Shown: positions 34,429-43,130 of the stretch, in pieces
How the letters are laid out: the number at the start of each line of letters is the position of its first letter
Position numbering within the stretch: the first letter of the stretch is position 1
Translations under genes and position numbers: made by a program
The notes under the pieces: model-generated
Seen by the model: the letters and a program-made list of their open reading frames with translations, nothing else
Database searches by the model: none
What the model was told of the DNA's origin: nothing
NCBI RefSeq assembly: GCF_030123065.1
Contig: NZ_CP126093.1
Coordinates: 4,222,001-4,286,000, forward strand
DNA length: 64,000 nt
Reading direction: 5' to 3'
From: Neobacillus sp. DY30
Lineage (GTDB): Bacteria > Bacillota > Bacilli > Bacillales > Cytobacillaceae

Positions 34429-36792
34429 CTAGTCTTCGTCTACTGCTAAATCTTTCACTGGAAGCTTCTCTTCTTCGTTATGTGTTGGCTTACGAAGATT
34501 AAAAAGTGCCTTTAGACTGAATGCAAGTAACACAACAACACCAATTAAGAATATTGTATCTGGAACTGCACGCCATGTTAAAATGGTTTGGACAATATCC
34601 TTTTGAAGGAACTCAGCTGAACGAGACACTGCATAACCATGATCATACGCGTCTTTTAATTGAATAATTCCTACTGGAAGCAGTGAAACAAAAACCATTC
34701 CTGCAAGACCGACGTTAAGTGCAATACAGCTGATTTTCACCCATTTATCGTTCCAAGCCTCTGGTTTAACGATATTTCGCAATGAGTACAATAGAACTGC
34801 ACAAGCAAACATACCGTATACACCCATCATTGACCCGTGTCCATGGGCAGGCGTTAAAAATTGTCCGTGCTCTAAGAAACTTACAGCAGGCAGGTTGATT
34901 AAGAAGCCCAATACCCCTGCTCCAACTAAGTTCCAAATTCCAACAGAGATTAAGAACCAGAAAGTACCTTTATATGGGAAGTTATTGCCGCCATCTTTCA
35001 TTACTTTGTAATGCTCATAAGCTTCTAGAATTAGCAGCGTTAAAGGAATAACCTCCAGCGCAGAAAAAACAGCACCAAGCGCAATCCAAATTTCAGCGGA
35101 CCCGTTGTAGTAGTAATGGTGTCCAATACCGATGACGCCGCTTCCTAATAATAAGATTAATTGAAAATAAAGTGCTTTTACTGTAGAACTCTTTGTGACA
35201 AGCTTCATTTGAACCATTAAGAATCCAATAACTACTACTGCAAATACTTCAAAAATACCTTCTACCCATAAGTGAATAATCCACCAGCGCCAGTAGTCAG
35301 CAAAGGTAAAGCTAGTATCAGGGTTAATTAATAAAGCAAAGATGTAGAATGCGGGTACAGCGATTGCGGAATAGAATAATAAGTGAATGAGTCCCCCTTT
35401 ATCACTTTCACGCTTTAAGCCGCTCTTGAGTCCTCGATATACAATAAATAGCCAAATGAGCATTCCTGCTATTAATATAATCTGCCATAAACGTCCTAAC
35501 TCAATATATTCCCAGCCAGTGTGACCAAGGAGAAACCAATTGTTTCCTAAGTAGCCATTTGCCCCCAGCCACTGCCCGATCATACTTCCAGCAACGAGAA
35601 CAACTAATGCCCAGAACAAAATATCTACCAATAGTCCTTGCTTCTTAGGCTCGTATCCACCAACAAGCGGTGCTACATAAATACCCATACCTAACCATGC
35701 TGTTGCAATCCAAAAAATTGCAAGCTGCAAATGATAGCCTTTTGTGATATTAAATGGAAGAATATCATGAATCCACTTTATTCCAAAGAAACCATCTGGT
35801 TCAATATAATAGTGAGCTAATAATGCTCCGAGCATAGCCTGTACAAAGAATAATGTCAAAACGATAACAAAATATTTTCCAGTTTTAACTTGTGACAGTG
35901 TTAGTGGAATTTTCTTCAGGTCTATTTGCGGGAAGTCCCCTTCTTTATATGCCTTTTCCATATCTAAATGATAACGGTAGAACACCCATAATATAATCCC
36001 AATAAAGAGAATTAATAACGTTACACTGACACCGCTCCAAAGGATCGCAGAGAAAGACATTTGATTACCTGCGTCTTCATAATATGGCCAGTTATTTGTA
36101 TACGTGATTTCATCCCCTTGGCGGACAGTGCTTGAAAGCCACGCAGTCCAGAAGAAGAAGTCTGCAATTTGTTCAATCTGATCACCATCAGCAACATAGG
36201 CACGATCTTTTTCTGGCATATCTGATTCTTTAATCAGATTCTTCTTTAATCCCCAGCCATCACCTTTAGTAAAAATTTCTTTATAGTATTCTCTCACTTT
36301 TTCAAGTCCAAAAGCTTGAGCATTTGTTAAGTCCATTGTATCCGTTCCGCTGTCATAACGATTTTCACGCATTTCTTTGATGACATTATTTTTGATTATA
36401 GACTTTTCTTCATCAGATAAGGAAGAATAGTTGCTTTCAAACTTTTCATTAGCTCGATAATCTTGCATTCCTTCAGTATATATCTTTAAAGCCTCAGCCG
36501 TATAATCAGGACCCATATATGATCCATGACCTAAAACAGTCCCATAATCCATTAAACCATATTTTTGAAAGACTGCTTGTCCCCCCATAATGGTTTCTCT
36601 TGTAAAAAGCACTTCGCCTTTTTCATTCGTAATTTCTAATGGTCTCGGTGCCTGCTCCTTAAAAATCCAATAGCCGCCAACCAATAAAACAGTAAAACTT
36701 AGCAATATAGTAATAATCAAAATAGATTTTAACAATGCATTTCGATTCGCCTTTACTACTTTATTTGTTTTTGTCCCCCGCTGTATTTCCAT
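34429..36792 (-). CDS. norB: Quinol-dependent nitric oxide reductase (qNOR)
   Basis: A 787-residue single-subunit NO reductase that reduces two NO to N2O with electrons from the quinol pool. The N-terminal extension resembles fused NorC (helix, then a periplasmic region with MGGQAVFQKYGLMDYGTVLGHGSYMGPDYTA split over residues 60-90), without the CxxCH haem c motif, as expected for the quinol type. The catalytic part has about 12 helices with histidines in GYHLQL, IIHLWVEGIFE, GIGHHYYY and PAHGHGSMMGVYG. ATG 36792 has GAGAAAGG 9 bases upstream; the GTG at 36840 lacks one. It is divergent from the Crp/Fnr-DUF2249 operon. Confidence 0.93.
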   Translation of the reverse strand: MEIQRGTKTNKVVKANRNALLKSILIITILLSFTVLLVGGYWIFKEQAPRPLEITNEKGEVLFTRETIMGGQAVFQKYGLMDYGTVLGHGSYMGPDYTAEALKIYTEGMQDYRANEKFESNYSSLSDEEKSIIKNNVIKEMRENRYDSGTDTMDLTNAQAFGLEKVREYYKEIFTKGDGWGLKKNLIKESDMPEKDRAYVADGDQIEQIADFFFWTAWLSSTVRQGDEITYTNNWPYYEDAGNQMSFSAILWSGVSVTLLILFIGIILWVFYRYHLDMEKAYKEGDFPQIDLKKIPLTLSQVKTGKYFVIVLTLFFVQAMLGALLAHYYIEPDGFFGIKWIHDILPFNITKGYHLQLAIFWIATAWLGMGIYVAPLVGGYEPKKQGLLVDILFWALVVLVAGSMIGQWLGANGYLGNNWFLLGHTGWEYIELGRLWQIILIAGMLIWLFIVYRGLKSGLKRESDKGGLIHLLFYSAIAVPAFYIFALLINPDTSFTFADYWRWWIIHLWVEGIFEVFAVVVIGFLMVQMKLVTKSSTVKALYFQLILLLGSGVIGIGHHYYYNGSAEIWIALGAVFSALEVIPLTLLILEAYEHYKVMKDGGNNFPYKGTFWFLISVGIWNLVGAGVLGFLINLPAVSFLEHGQFLTPAHGHGSMMGVYGMFACAVLLYSLRNIVKPEAWNDKWVKISCIALNVGLAGMVFVSLLPVGIIQLKDAYDHGYAVSRSAEFLQKDIVQTILTWRAVPDTIFLIGVVVLLAFSLKALFNLRKPTHNEEEKLPVKDLAVDED

Positions 36793-36876
36793 TTCTGTCA
36801 TCCTTTCTCGTTTCATTACCTTACGTATTCTATCGTTCACAAGATAGTCACAAAGTGAAACTCCTCATGATTAGGT

Positions 36877-36892
36877 TGTGATTTTTACCACA
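36877..36892. promoter_or_regulatory. Crp/Fnr-type box nearer norB
   Basis: TGTGATTTTTACCACA, one mismatch from TGTGA-N6-TCACA. It lies 85-100 bases before the norB ATG and 53 bases (five helical turns) from the second box at 36930. No -10 hexamer stands at the class II distance toward norB, so it might act as an upstream site, a repressor site, or with a different spacing. Confidence 0.6.
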
Positions 36893-36929
36893 AACCAGCT
36901 GAGAATTATTTTCAATAAAATTTTCTAAC

Positions 36930-36972
36930 TATGATGGAGGTCACATAATTACATTTCGATCACTGCTAAAAT
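36930..36972 (+). promoter_or_regulatory. Crp/Fnr-type box and promoter of the crp-DUF2249 operon
   Basis: TATGATGGAGGTCACA at 36930-36945 (one mismatch in the left arm) with a TAAAAT -10 hexamer starting at 36967, exactly 29.5 bases after the box centre. This is the same geometry as at the ba3 and hcp promoters. Suggests autoregulation or control by the paralogue at 49250. Confidence 0.6.
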
Positions 36973-37010
36973 GAAGGTAATCAAGAATTACTAATATGAA
37001 GGTGATGTTA

Positions 37011-37703
37011 ATGAAGCAAGAGGACATAAAAAAAAGATTATCAGACGTCCCTCTTTTCAAAGAGTTATCGAATAAGGAGCTGGAACCCTTTATAAATATT
37101 GCATTGACCCGCTTTTACAAACAGAAGATGTATGTGTTTATGCAGGATGATCGACTTGACCGTGTATTTTTTATTCATTCAGGAAAAATCAAAATCTATA
37201 AAACTGATTTTTCTGGGAAAGAACAAATTGTTTCGATACTCGAACCTGGTGAGATGTTTCCACACGCAGGTTTTTTCCGAGAAGGAAATTTTCCAGCCCA
37301 TGCGGAGGTGTTAGAAGAGGCAAATCTTATTGTCATTCCTATAGACAAATTTGAAGAAACGCTTATTGCCAATCCAGAACTCTGCATCAAGCTTTTTAAA
37401 GTGTTAGGAGAAAAAATTGTAGACCTCCAAGGAAGGCTAGAGGCACAGGTCCTTCATAATACCTTTGAACAAATTGTTTTACTTCTTATTAGACTTTGTC
37501 AATCTAACGGTGAACAAGTTGGCAGCAAATATCAGTTAACAACGCAATTTACAAATCGAGAGCTGGCAAACATGATTGGCACCTCTAGGGAAACAGTCAG
37601 CAGAACCATCAACCATTTAAAAAAGAAACACTACATTAATTTGTGCGAAGATGGCTTCTATCTAATTGACCGCGATGCCCTGGAACAGGAATTATTCTAT
37701 TAA
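37011..37703 (+). CDS. Crp/Fnr family transcriptional regulator (NO cluster)
   Basis: A 230-residue regulator with a cyclic-nucleotide-type sensor domain (VFFIHSGKIKIYKTDFSGKEQ, FPHAGFF), a long dimer helix and a C-terminal winged helix whose recognition helix SRETVSRTINHLK carries the E..SR residues that read TGTGA. The C-terminal Fe-S cysteine group of B. subtilis Fnr is absent; its three cysteines are scattered. ATG 37011 has AAGGTG 6 bases upstream. First gene of a five-gene operon. It is a close paralogue of the protein at 49250. Signal unknown; NO or redox are candidates. Confidence 0.88.
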   Translation: MKQEDIKKRLSDVPLFKELSNKELEPFINIALTRFYKQKMYVFMQDDRLDRVFFIHSGKIKIYKTDFSGKEQIVSILEPGEMFPHAGFFREGNFPAHAEVLEEANLIVIPIDKFEETLIANPELCIKLFKVLGEKIVDLQGRLEAQVLHNTFEQIVLLLIRLCQSNGEQVGSKYQLTTQFTNRELANMIGTSRETVSRTINHLKKKHYINLCEDGFYLIDRDALEQELFY

Positions 37704-37727
37704 AAATCATTCAAGGAGCTGTTAAAA

Positions 37728-37961
37728 ATGGAACAGAAGATTATCGAGCTGGATGTCAGAGAAGATTTAAAAAATAAAGTTGAACCATTCCAAAAAATTA
37801 TGGAAGCCGTTAAAGAAGTAAAAGATAATGATATTTTTATCCTCCATGCACCTTTTAAACCCGTACCATTGTTTGCTGTCCTAAAAGCAAAAGGCTTCAC
37901 TCATGAGGCAGTGGAAATTGAGGAGAAGCACTGGAAGGTTACTTTTACCAAGAATGCCTAA
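37728..37961 (+). CDS. DUF2249 protein, first copy
   Basis: A 77-residue protein with the DUF2249 core: an N-terminal ELDVRED strand, then FILHAPFKPVPLFAVLKAKGF and a WKVTF strand, a TusA-like fold. It has His40 but no cysteine, so no sulfur-relay chemistry of the TusA sort is possible at a cysteine. DUF2249 proteins often accompany NO and Fe-S repair genes. It has an AAGGAG site and follows the regulator by 24 bases. Confidence 0.8.
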   Translation: MEQKIIELDVREDLKNKVEPFQKIMEAVKEVKDNDIFILHAPFKPVPLFAVLKAKGFTHEAVEIEEKHWKVTFTKNA

Positions 37962-37985
37962 TTACTTGTTAGAAAGGTGATTAAT

Positions 37986-38192
37986 ATGATTTTAGATAAT
38001 AGAGGGTTAGAACCGCCGCAGCCAATGATGCGGACCCTTGCAGCCTTGGAGAATTTAGATAAGGGTGAAGTACTAACAATTATTAATGATAGAAGACCGA
38101 TGTTCCTATATGAACAGCTTGAAGAACTTGGCTACAAGCAAAGAACAGAACAACAAAACGACGGAAGTTTCAAAATTGAAATCTTCCGATAA
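37986..38192 (+). CDS. DUF2249 protein, second copy
   Basis: A 68-residue DUF2249 protein: LDNRGLEPPQPMMRTLAAL, then LTIINDRRPMFLYEQLEELGY and a KIEIF strand. It differs clearly from the first copy, so the pair is old rather than a fresh duplication. No cysteines. ATG 37986 has AAAGGTG at the right distance; the GTG at 37977 is within that site. It precedes the membrane gene by 14 bases. Confidence 0.78.
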   Translation: MILDNRGLEPPQPMMRTLAALENLDKGEVLTIINDRRPMFLYEQLEELGYKQRTEQQNDGSFKIEIFR

Positions 38193-38206
38193 GAAGGTGA
38201 AAAATT

Positions 38207-39451
38207 ATGCTTCCTCAGACAATGGGAAGTGAAACAAATATTAAGCTTCCATTCTCATTTATTATATTTAGTTTACTAGCACTAGTGGTATCACAGATCC
38301 TTATCCTAGTGAATGGACAAATGGTTGTGAATGGCAGTTTTCGAATACCAGCGATTTGGTCAGCCGCACATTTACTGGTTTTAGGCTGGGCTCTAATGGT
38401 GGCAATGGGTGCGATGTATCAGCTTGTACCCGTGGCTTTCTTAACCCCCATTTGGAATGAGAAATTTGGGTTTATCCAGTTTTTTGTTACTGCTATTGGT
38501 ATCACTTCATTTTCCTGGATGTTATATATCTCGCCACAAAACGCTATGATTCCAGGAATTCTTATGCTGCTCGGTATTTTAATGTTTTTATTGCAAATGT
38601 TGATGACCCTCAAAAAACAGGCAAAACCAAATATCCTGACCGCATTTGTTGGAACTGCACTTGTTTGTTTATTCTTAACGATATTCTTGGGAATCACATT
38701 GATTTATTCATTACAAACAGGATTTGGTGCTGCATACTATCAAGCTATTTTTAAAAGCCATCTTTTAATGGGCGTAACAGGTTGGTTCACACTATTAATT
38801 TTTGGTTTTTCTTATAAAATGGTTCCTATGTTTTCATTATCACATGGGTTTCCAATGGTACATGCTCGATTTGTATATGGTCTTTATGCTGCCGGTCTAG
38901 TGATTTCATTACTATCATTTTTCACCGGAAATGAAACGCTATTAAAGGCAGGATTTTTCTTACTGTTTGCAGGTTTTTCCCTATTTAGCTGGCATATCTC
39001 TATCATCATTAAGAAGAGGCTGAAGAAAAAACTTGATCATTCATTTACATTTGCTTTAGTGGCAATTGGATTAGGGAACATCATTCATCTAGCAGCCTTC
39101 ATTGCAATATGGAGTGAACAAAATTCAGCCCTGATGGGTCCGTTTATTTACTTGTATTTATTACTGTGGATCGTCCTCAGTATTATGGGATATTTATACA
39201 AAATTGTTCCGTTCCTTTGGTGGACATATAAATACAGTAAGGAAATCGGAAAAAAATCTGTACCATCCTTAAAAGATATGATGAATGAAAAAATTGTCTT
39301 TCCTTTATTTTCACTATTTGTAATTGCCGTATTTCTTGTATTCTTTTCAATCGTTTTTGAAACCATACTAATTTTTAATATTGGACAATTTACCGTTTCC
39401 CTTGTATTTATCCTAATTGCAATTAGTATCCTTAAAGTCTTAAAAAAATAA
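38207..39451 (+). CDS. 12-helix membrane protein, NnrS/haem-copper-oxidase-like
   Basis: A 414-residue protein with about 12 hydrophobic helices. A motif [MF]G-x2-Y-[QK]-x-VP recurs three times: MGAMYQLVP at 67, FGFSYKMVP at 199 and MGYLYKIVP at 327, spaced about 130 residues. Each is preceded by a similar helix with His55, His185 or Tyr315 and a Trp shortly after. Three four-helix units fit the pseudo-threefold plan of haem-copper oxidase subunit I, and in-membrane histidines could bind haem. I cannot name it; NnrS is the nearest known idea. Operon context with qNOR and DUF2249 suggests a role in NO handling. Confidence 0.7.
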   Translation: MLPQTMGSETNIKLPFSFIIFSLLALVVSQILILVNGQMVVNGSFRIPAIWSAAHLLVLGWALMVAMGAMYQLVPVAFLTPIWNEKFGFIQFFVTAIGITSFSWMLYISPQNAMIPGILMLLGILMFLLQMLMTLKKQAKPNILTAFVGTALVCLFLTIFLGITLIYSLQTGFGAAYYQAIFKSHLLMGVTGWFTLLIFGFSYKMVPMFSLSHGFPMVHARFVYGLYAAGLVISLLSFFTGNETLLKAGFFLLFAGFSLFSWHISIIIKKRLKKKLDHSFTFALVAIGLGNIIHLAAFIAIWSEQNSALMGPFIYLYLLLWIVLSIMGYLYKIVPFLWWTYKYSKEIGKKSVPSLKDMMNEKIVFPLFSLFVIAVFLVFFSIVFETILIFNIGQFTVSLVFILIAISILKVLKK

Positions 39452-39462
39452 AGAGGTGTTTA

Positions 39463-39765
39463 ATGATGTATCTTAAAGATAAAGTGATTGAAGCGTTAAA
39501 AAGTGTATATGACCCTGAATTAAATATAAATGTTGTCGACTTAGGATTGATTTATAAAGTTGAAGTAACGGACGAATATGACGTAGAGGTTACCATGACG
39601 TTGACCACACCTGGCTGCCCTCTCCATGACAGTATTACAAGAGGTGTAAGGTATAGTGTTGAAGGAATTGAAGCAACAAGGAACGTTGAAGTAAATCTTG
39701 TTTGGGAACCTGCATGGTCGCCTGAGAAAATGACAGCTGAGGGGCTTCGTTTATTAGGGAGATAA
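39463..39765 (+). CDS. DUF59/MIP18 family Fe-S assembly protein (PaaD/SufT-like)
   Basis: A 100-residue protein with the DUF59 signature: VYDPELNINVVDLGLIYKV, MTLTTPGCPLHDSI with the conserved cysteine near residue 51, and EVNLVWEPAWSPEKM. Such proteins help mature Fe-S proteins. As the last gene of the operon (11-base gap) it may repair or load clusters damaged by NO. AGAGGTG lies before the paired ATGs at 39463 and 39466; either could be the start. Confidence 0.88.
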   Translation: MMYLKDKVIEALKSVYDPELNINVVDLGLIYKVEVTDEYDVEVTMTLTTPGCPLHDSITRGVRYSVEGIEATRNVEVNLVWEPAWSPEKMTAEGLRLLGR

Positions 39766-39766
39766 G

Positions 39767-39796
39767 AAAAAGGTCAGCCTGTGTGCTGACCTTTTT
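39767..39796. terminator. Bidirectional terminator, DUF59/ypvA
   Basis: A 12-bp stem aaaaaggtcagc / gctgacctttttt-like with a 6-base loop between convergent genes. The right arm ends in a T run on the plus strand and the left arm in an A run. Confidence 0.9.
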
Positions 39797-39799
39797 ACC

Positions 39800-41725
39800 T
39801 TATACTTCTACTGCTTCTGTCGGCAGAACATCTTTAATTTTCTGCAATAATGCTGAATCGGTATTTTCATTTAGCATGATATGAACAGTGCCTCGATCGT
39901 TTTCACTTCTAATTAATCGACCTATTCCCTGTCTTAAGCGCAATAGCATATAGGGTAAATCGACTTCCGTGTAGGGATCACTAACACCGTTTCGCTTAGC
40001 CGTAAATACAGGGTCGTTCGGAGGAAATGGCAATGAAAATATTATCACATTTTCCAATGATCTCCCAGGAATATCTAACCCTTCCCATAGATGAATCGTG
40101 CAAAGAATGGCATGCTCTTCATTTTGAAACTTTGAAACAAGCGTGCTTATTTCTTCATCCCCTTCGAAGTACACAGGATACGGAATATTCCGGGAAAGCT
40201 TTTCTTTAAGGCTTTTTAATTCATTTTGATTGTTTAAAAGAATAAGCGCCCGTCCTTCTGACTGAACAATCTTGTTGATGACATAATCGAGCTTTTCGTC
40301 CGACGAGTTTCGATTGAATTTCGGAAGGAATACTTCCATTTTTTCATCGTAATCAAAAGGTGAATCAACTGAAAAAGATAAATACTCTTTAATTCCCAAG
40401 CTATTTGCAATGTAATCAAACTTCTTGTCATTCGATAATGTCGCGGATGAAAAGATGAACGGCTTCTTTTGTGAGAATACTTCATCCCTCATAACTTCTT
40501 CAACCATTTTCGGCATAATCACCAGTGACCGTTCATATGCCTTTTCTTCAAACCAGGTAATCCCGTTCATTTCTTTAAGAAAAAGTGATAATGAGTATGT
40601 AATCTGTTCTAAATATTCCTCGACAATTTTCAAGTCATATTCATTGATAACATATAATTCACTTTCAAAGACAAGCTCCTCTTCGATTGCCTGGAGCCTA
40701 TTTAGCAGGGTTGTACCATATTGCACTAAAGAAGGATGCATGGCAATCATTTGTTTTTCGGAACCTTCTGTAGGGACAGCGTGCTGTGACACTGCACTAA
40801 AGAACTTATCATTGTCTAAAAGTGCTTCCTCGATCGTATATAACGTTTTTTCACGTACTTCATTTTCCATCAGCCTTGTTAGTAAGGTTTCTAGCGTAGA
40901 ATCAGTAAAACGATAGCTTAACGCTTTCTGCGCAGCATATTCAAGCAAATGTCCTTCATCAAAAACAACCGAAGAGTGGTCTGGCAATAACGGCAGCTGC
41001 CCTTCGCGCTTTCGTGATTCTTTAGTCCAAATATGTTCCATATAAAAATCATGTGAGCAAATAATTAAGTCCTTTGCGTGGCGGTAGTAATCACGATTTA
41101 AAGTGAGTCCGCAACGGTGTCTTTTTTCACAAGAAAAACAGTCCTGAACCATATCCCAGTTAATTTTACCCCATGTTTCATCCGACAAAGAAGGATAATC
41201 CCTGCGGTCGCCATATTTTTCAAATTTTTGCATAGAGCCATCACTATGAACGAAATCTGGTAATTCCTCATAAATTCCTGCTATGTCATCGTTAAAGTCT
41301 TCATGCCTAACATAATCCAGCTTTTTTAAGCATAGATATTGGTCCCTTGATTTTGCCAATCTAACATCAATATTGAGCCCAAGTACCTTTTCAAGCTTGG
41401 CAATGTCACCTTCTTTTTTTACAAGCTGTTCGATTAATGTTTCATCTGCGCAGGCAATAATGGCTGGTCTATTGGTGTATCTGGCATACATAATCGCATA
41501 AAGTAAGTAAACAATGGTCTTTCCAGTACCTACTCCGGCTTCTGCAAACATAACCTTTTTGTCTTTAAATGCTTTTTCCAGCTGGAATGCCATAAAGATT
41601 TGTTCATCACGTAATTCAAAACCTGCCTCTGGTAAAATATCATAAAATAAGTCACCAATCCATTCACTCAGCTTATCATAAAAGGATTCAGTTTTGGATA
41701 CTACAAATGGAATACGGTCTTGCAT
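39800..41725 (-). CDS. ypvA: DinG-family ATP-dependent helicase YpvA
   Basis: A 641-residue XPD/Rad3-like superfamily 2 helicase. Walker A is AEAGVGTGKT (near residue 66), the DEAH box is VFDEGH, and motif VI is LRQGIGRLIRSENDRG. Between them lie four cysteines suitable for an Fe-S cluster (YLCLKK; DCFSCEKRHRC). There is no N-terminal exonuclease domain, unlike full-length Bacillus DinG. Likely unwinds DNA in repair. Same order as B. subtilis ypwA-ypvA-ypsC apart from the inserted cluster. Confidence 0.92.
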   Translation of the reverse strand: MQDRIPFVVSKTESFYDKLSEWIGDLFYDILPEAGFELRDEQIFMAFQLEKAFKDKKVMFAEAGVGTGKTIVYLLYAIMYARYTNRPAIIACADETLIEQLVKKEGDIAKLEKVLGLNIDVRLAKSRDQYLCLKKLDYVRHEDFNDDIAGIYEELPDFVHSDGSMQKFEKYGDRRDYPSLSDETWGKINWDMVQDCFSCEKRHRCGLTLNRDYYRHAKDLIICSHDFYMEHIWTKESRKREGQLPLLPDHSSVVFDEGHLLEYAAQKALSYRFTDSTLETLLTRLMENEVREKTLYTIEEALLDNDKFFSAVSQHAVPTEGSEKQMIAMHPSLVQYGTTLLNRLQAIEEELVFESELYVINEYDLKIVEEYLEQITYSLSLFLKEMNGITWFEEKAYERSLVIMPKMVEEVMRDEVFSQKKPFIFSSATLSNDKKFDYIANSLGIKEYLSFSVDSPFDYDEKMEVFLPKFNRNSSDEKLDYVINKIVQSEGRALILLNNQNELKSLKEKLSRNIPYPVYFEGDEEISTLVSKFQNEEHAILCTIHLWEGLDIPGRSLENVIIFSLPFPPNDPVFTAKRNGVSDPYTEVDLPYMLLRLRQGIGRLIRSENDRGTVHIMLNENTDSALLQKIKDVLPTEAVEV

Positions 41726-41790
41726 ATCACCACTCCTATAACGAATTAAATGGAGCCTCTTTCAATAGGCTCCAATTGTTGTAAACTGTT

Positions 41791-42933
41791 CTATTCAAAT
41801 GAACGGGGAGGTCTTTTTCCCCAATATTGATATAGGTCTGTGCGGATAAAGCCATTAAACAGCTTCCGCTTTTTTGTAGCCGGTTTCCCATAAAATTGCT
41901 CAAACTGTTCATTAGAGGTCATAATGTAGATGGACCAGGTATCCAGCTTACTAAAAGCCTGTCCCATTTCTTTATACATTTGCTCAACAGCTTTTTTCTC
42001 ACCAAGTCTTTCTCCATATGGAGGATTGCCAACAATCACGCCATATTCTTTGATTGTTGTTATATCTCGTACTTGCATTTGTTTATATTGAATGAGATCA
42101 CCAAAACCTGCCTCAAAGGAGTTTTCTTGAGCAATTTTGACCATACGATGGTCAATATCAGTCCCCATAATATCCAAGGGTTGGTCATAATTTGCCAAAT
42201 CCTCTGCTTCAGTTCGTGCGTCGTCCCATACTTTCCCCGGAATCCAATCCCAATTTTCTGACACAAATTCTCGATTAAAGCCGGGCGCAATATTTTGTCC
42301 TATCATGGCGGCTTCAATTGGAATCGTTCCTGAACCACAGAAAGGATCAATAAATGGTTTATCAGGTTTCCAATTCGTTAGTGATACCAAGGCAGCTGCG
42401 AGAGTTTCCTTTAGTGGAGCTTCACCCTGATCAACACGATATCCTCGTTTATGAAGTCCTTGACCGCTTGTATCGATGGTTATGGTTGCCACGTCTTTTA
42501 ACAATGCCACTTCAATTCGAAAATAAGCACCAGTCTCTTCAAACCAAGAACTACGCTTATAATGGCTTTTCATTCGGTCCACAACAGCCTTTTTCACAAT
42601 GGCTTGACAATCTGAAACACTAAATAGCTTTGACTTTACTGATTTTCCGGTCACAGGAAACTCGGCATCTTCTGGGAGATACTTTTCCCAGGGCAATGCC
42701 TTTGTTTTCTCAAATAATTCATCAAAGGTATAGGCTTTAAATTCACCGACTTTTATTTTTACTCTGTCAGCTGTTCGAAGCCACATATTACTACGAGCAA
42801 TCGCGTTTTCATCACCTGTATAAATGACCTTTCCATTTTCCACTTCACACTCATAACCAAGAGCGCGCACTTCTTTTGCTACTAACGCTTCGAGGCCCAT
42901 TGCAGCGGTAGCAATTAATTGATATTTTCCCAT
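41791..42933 (-). CDS. ypsC: THUMP-domain rRNA methyltransferase YpsC (RlmL-like)
   Basis: A 380-residue class I SAM-dependent RNA methyltransferase. An N-terminal THUMP domain (about 1-160) precedes the Rossmann methylase with DPFCGSGTIPIEAA and the catalytic NPPYGERL motif of N2-guanine methyltransferases. Likely makes m2G in 23S rRNA, as the RlmL N-terminal half does. It precedes the RNase P RNA gene as in B. subtilis. Confidence 0.9.
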   Translation of the reverse strand: MGKYQLIATAAMGLEALVAKEVRALGYECEVENGKVIYTGDENAIARSNMWLRTADRVKIKVGEFKAYTFDELFEKTKALPWEKYLPEDAEFPVTGKSVKSKLFSVSDCQAIVKKAVVDRMKSHYKRSSWFEETGAYFRIEVALLKDVATITIDTSGQGLHKRGYRVDQGEAPLKETLAAALVSLTNWKPDKPFIDPFCGSGTIPIEAAMIGQNIAPGFNREFVSENWDWIPGKVWDDARTEAEDLANYDQPLDIMGTDIDHRMVKIAQENSFEAGFGDLIQYKQMQVRDITTIKEYGVIVGNPPYGERLGEKKAVEQMYKEMGQAFSKLDTWSIYIMTSNEQFEQFYGKPATKKRKLFNGFIRTDLYQYWGKRPPRSFE

Positions 42934-43080
42934 TTATTCCACCCTTAACTTTTTTACCTTATTATGTATGAATAGCAGCTGGTCTATCATACCATTATAG
43001 ACCAAAATCCGTAAGCCCATGCACCCTGTTGATTTGCACTCCATTACATTTAAACAACCCACATTAATCTTTACCTAAAA

Positions 43081-43109
43081 GTAAAAAGACTCTCCTCATT
43101 AGGAGAGTC
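43081..43109 (-). terminator. Terminator of rnpB
   Basis: A 9-bp perfect stem gactctcct / aggagagtc with a CATT loop and a TTTTTAC tract on the minus strand, just past the 3' end of rnpB. Confidence 0.9.
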
Positions 43110-43130
43110 GATACCGTTAACTTTATTGGC

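Noticed and set aside
40425..40916. A 163-residue plus-strand frame within ypvA
   Set aside because: Ser-rich shadow of the helicase gene on the other strand, with no ribosome site.
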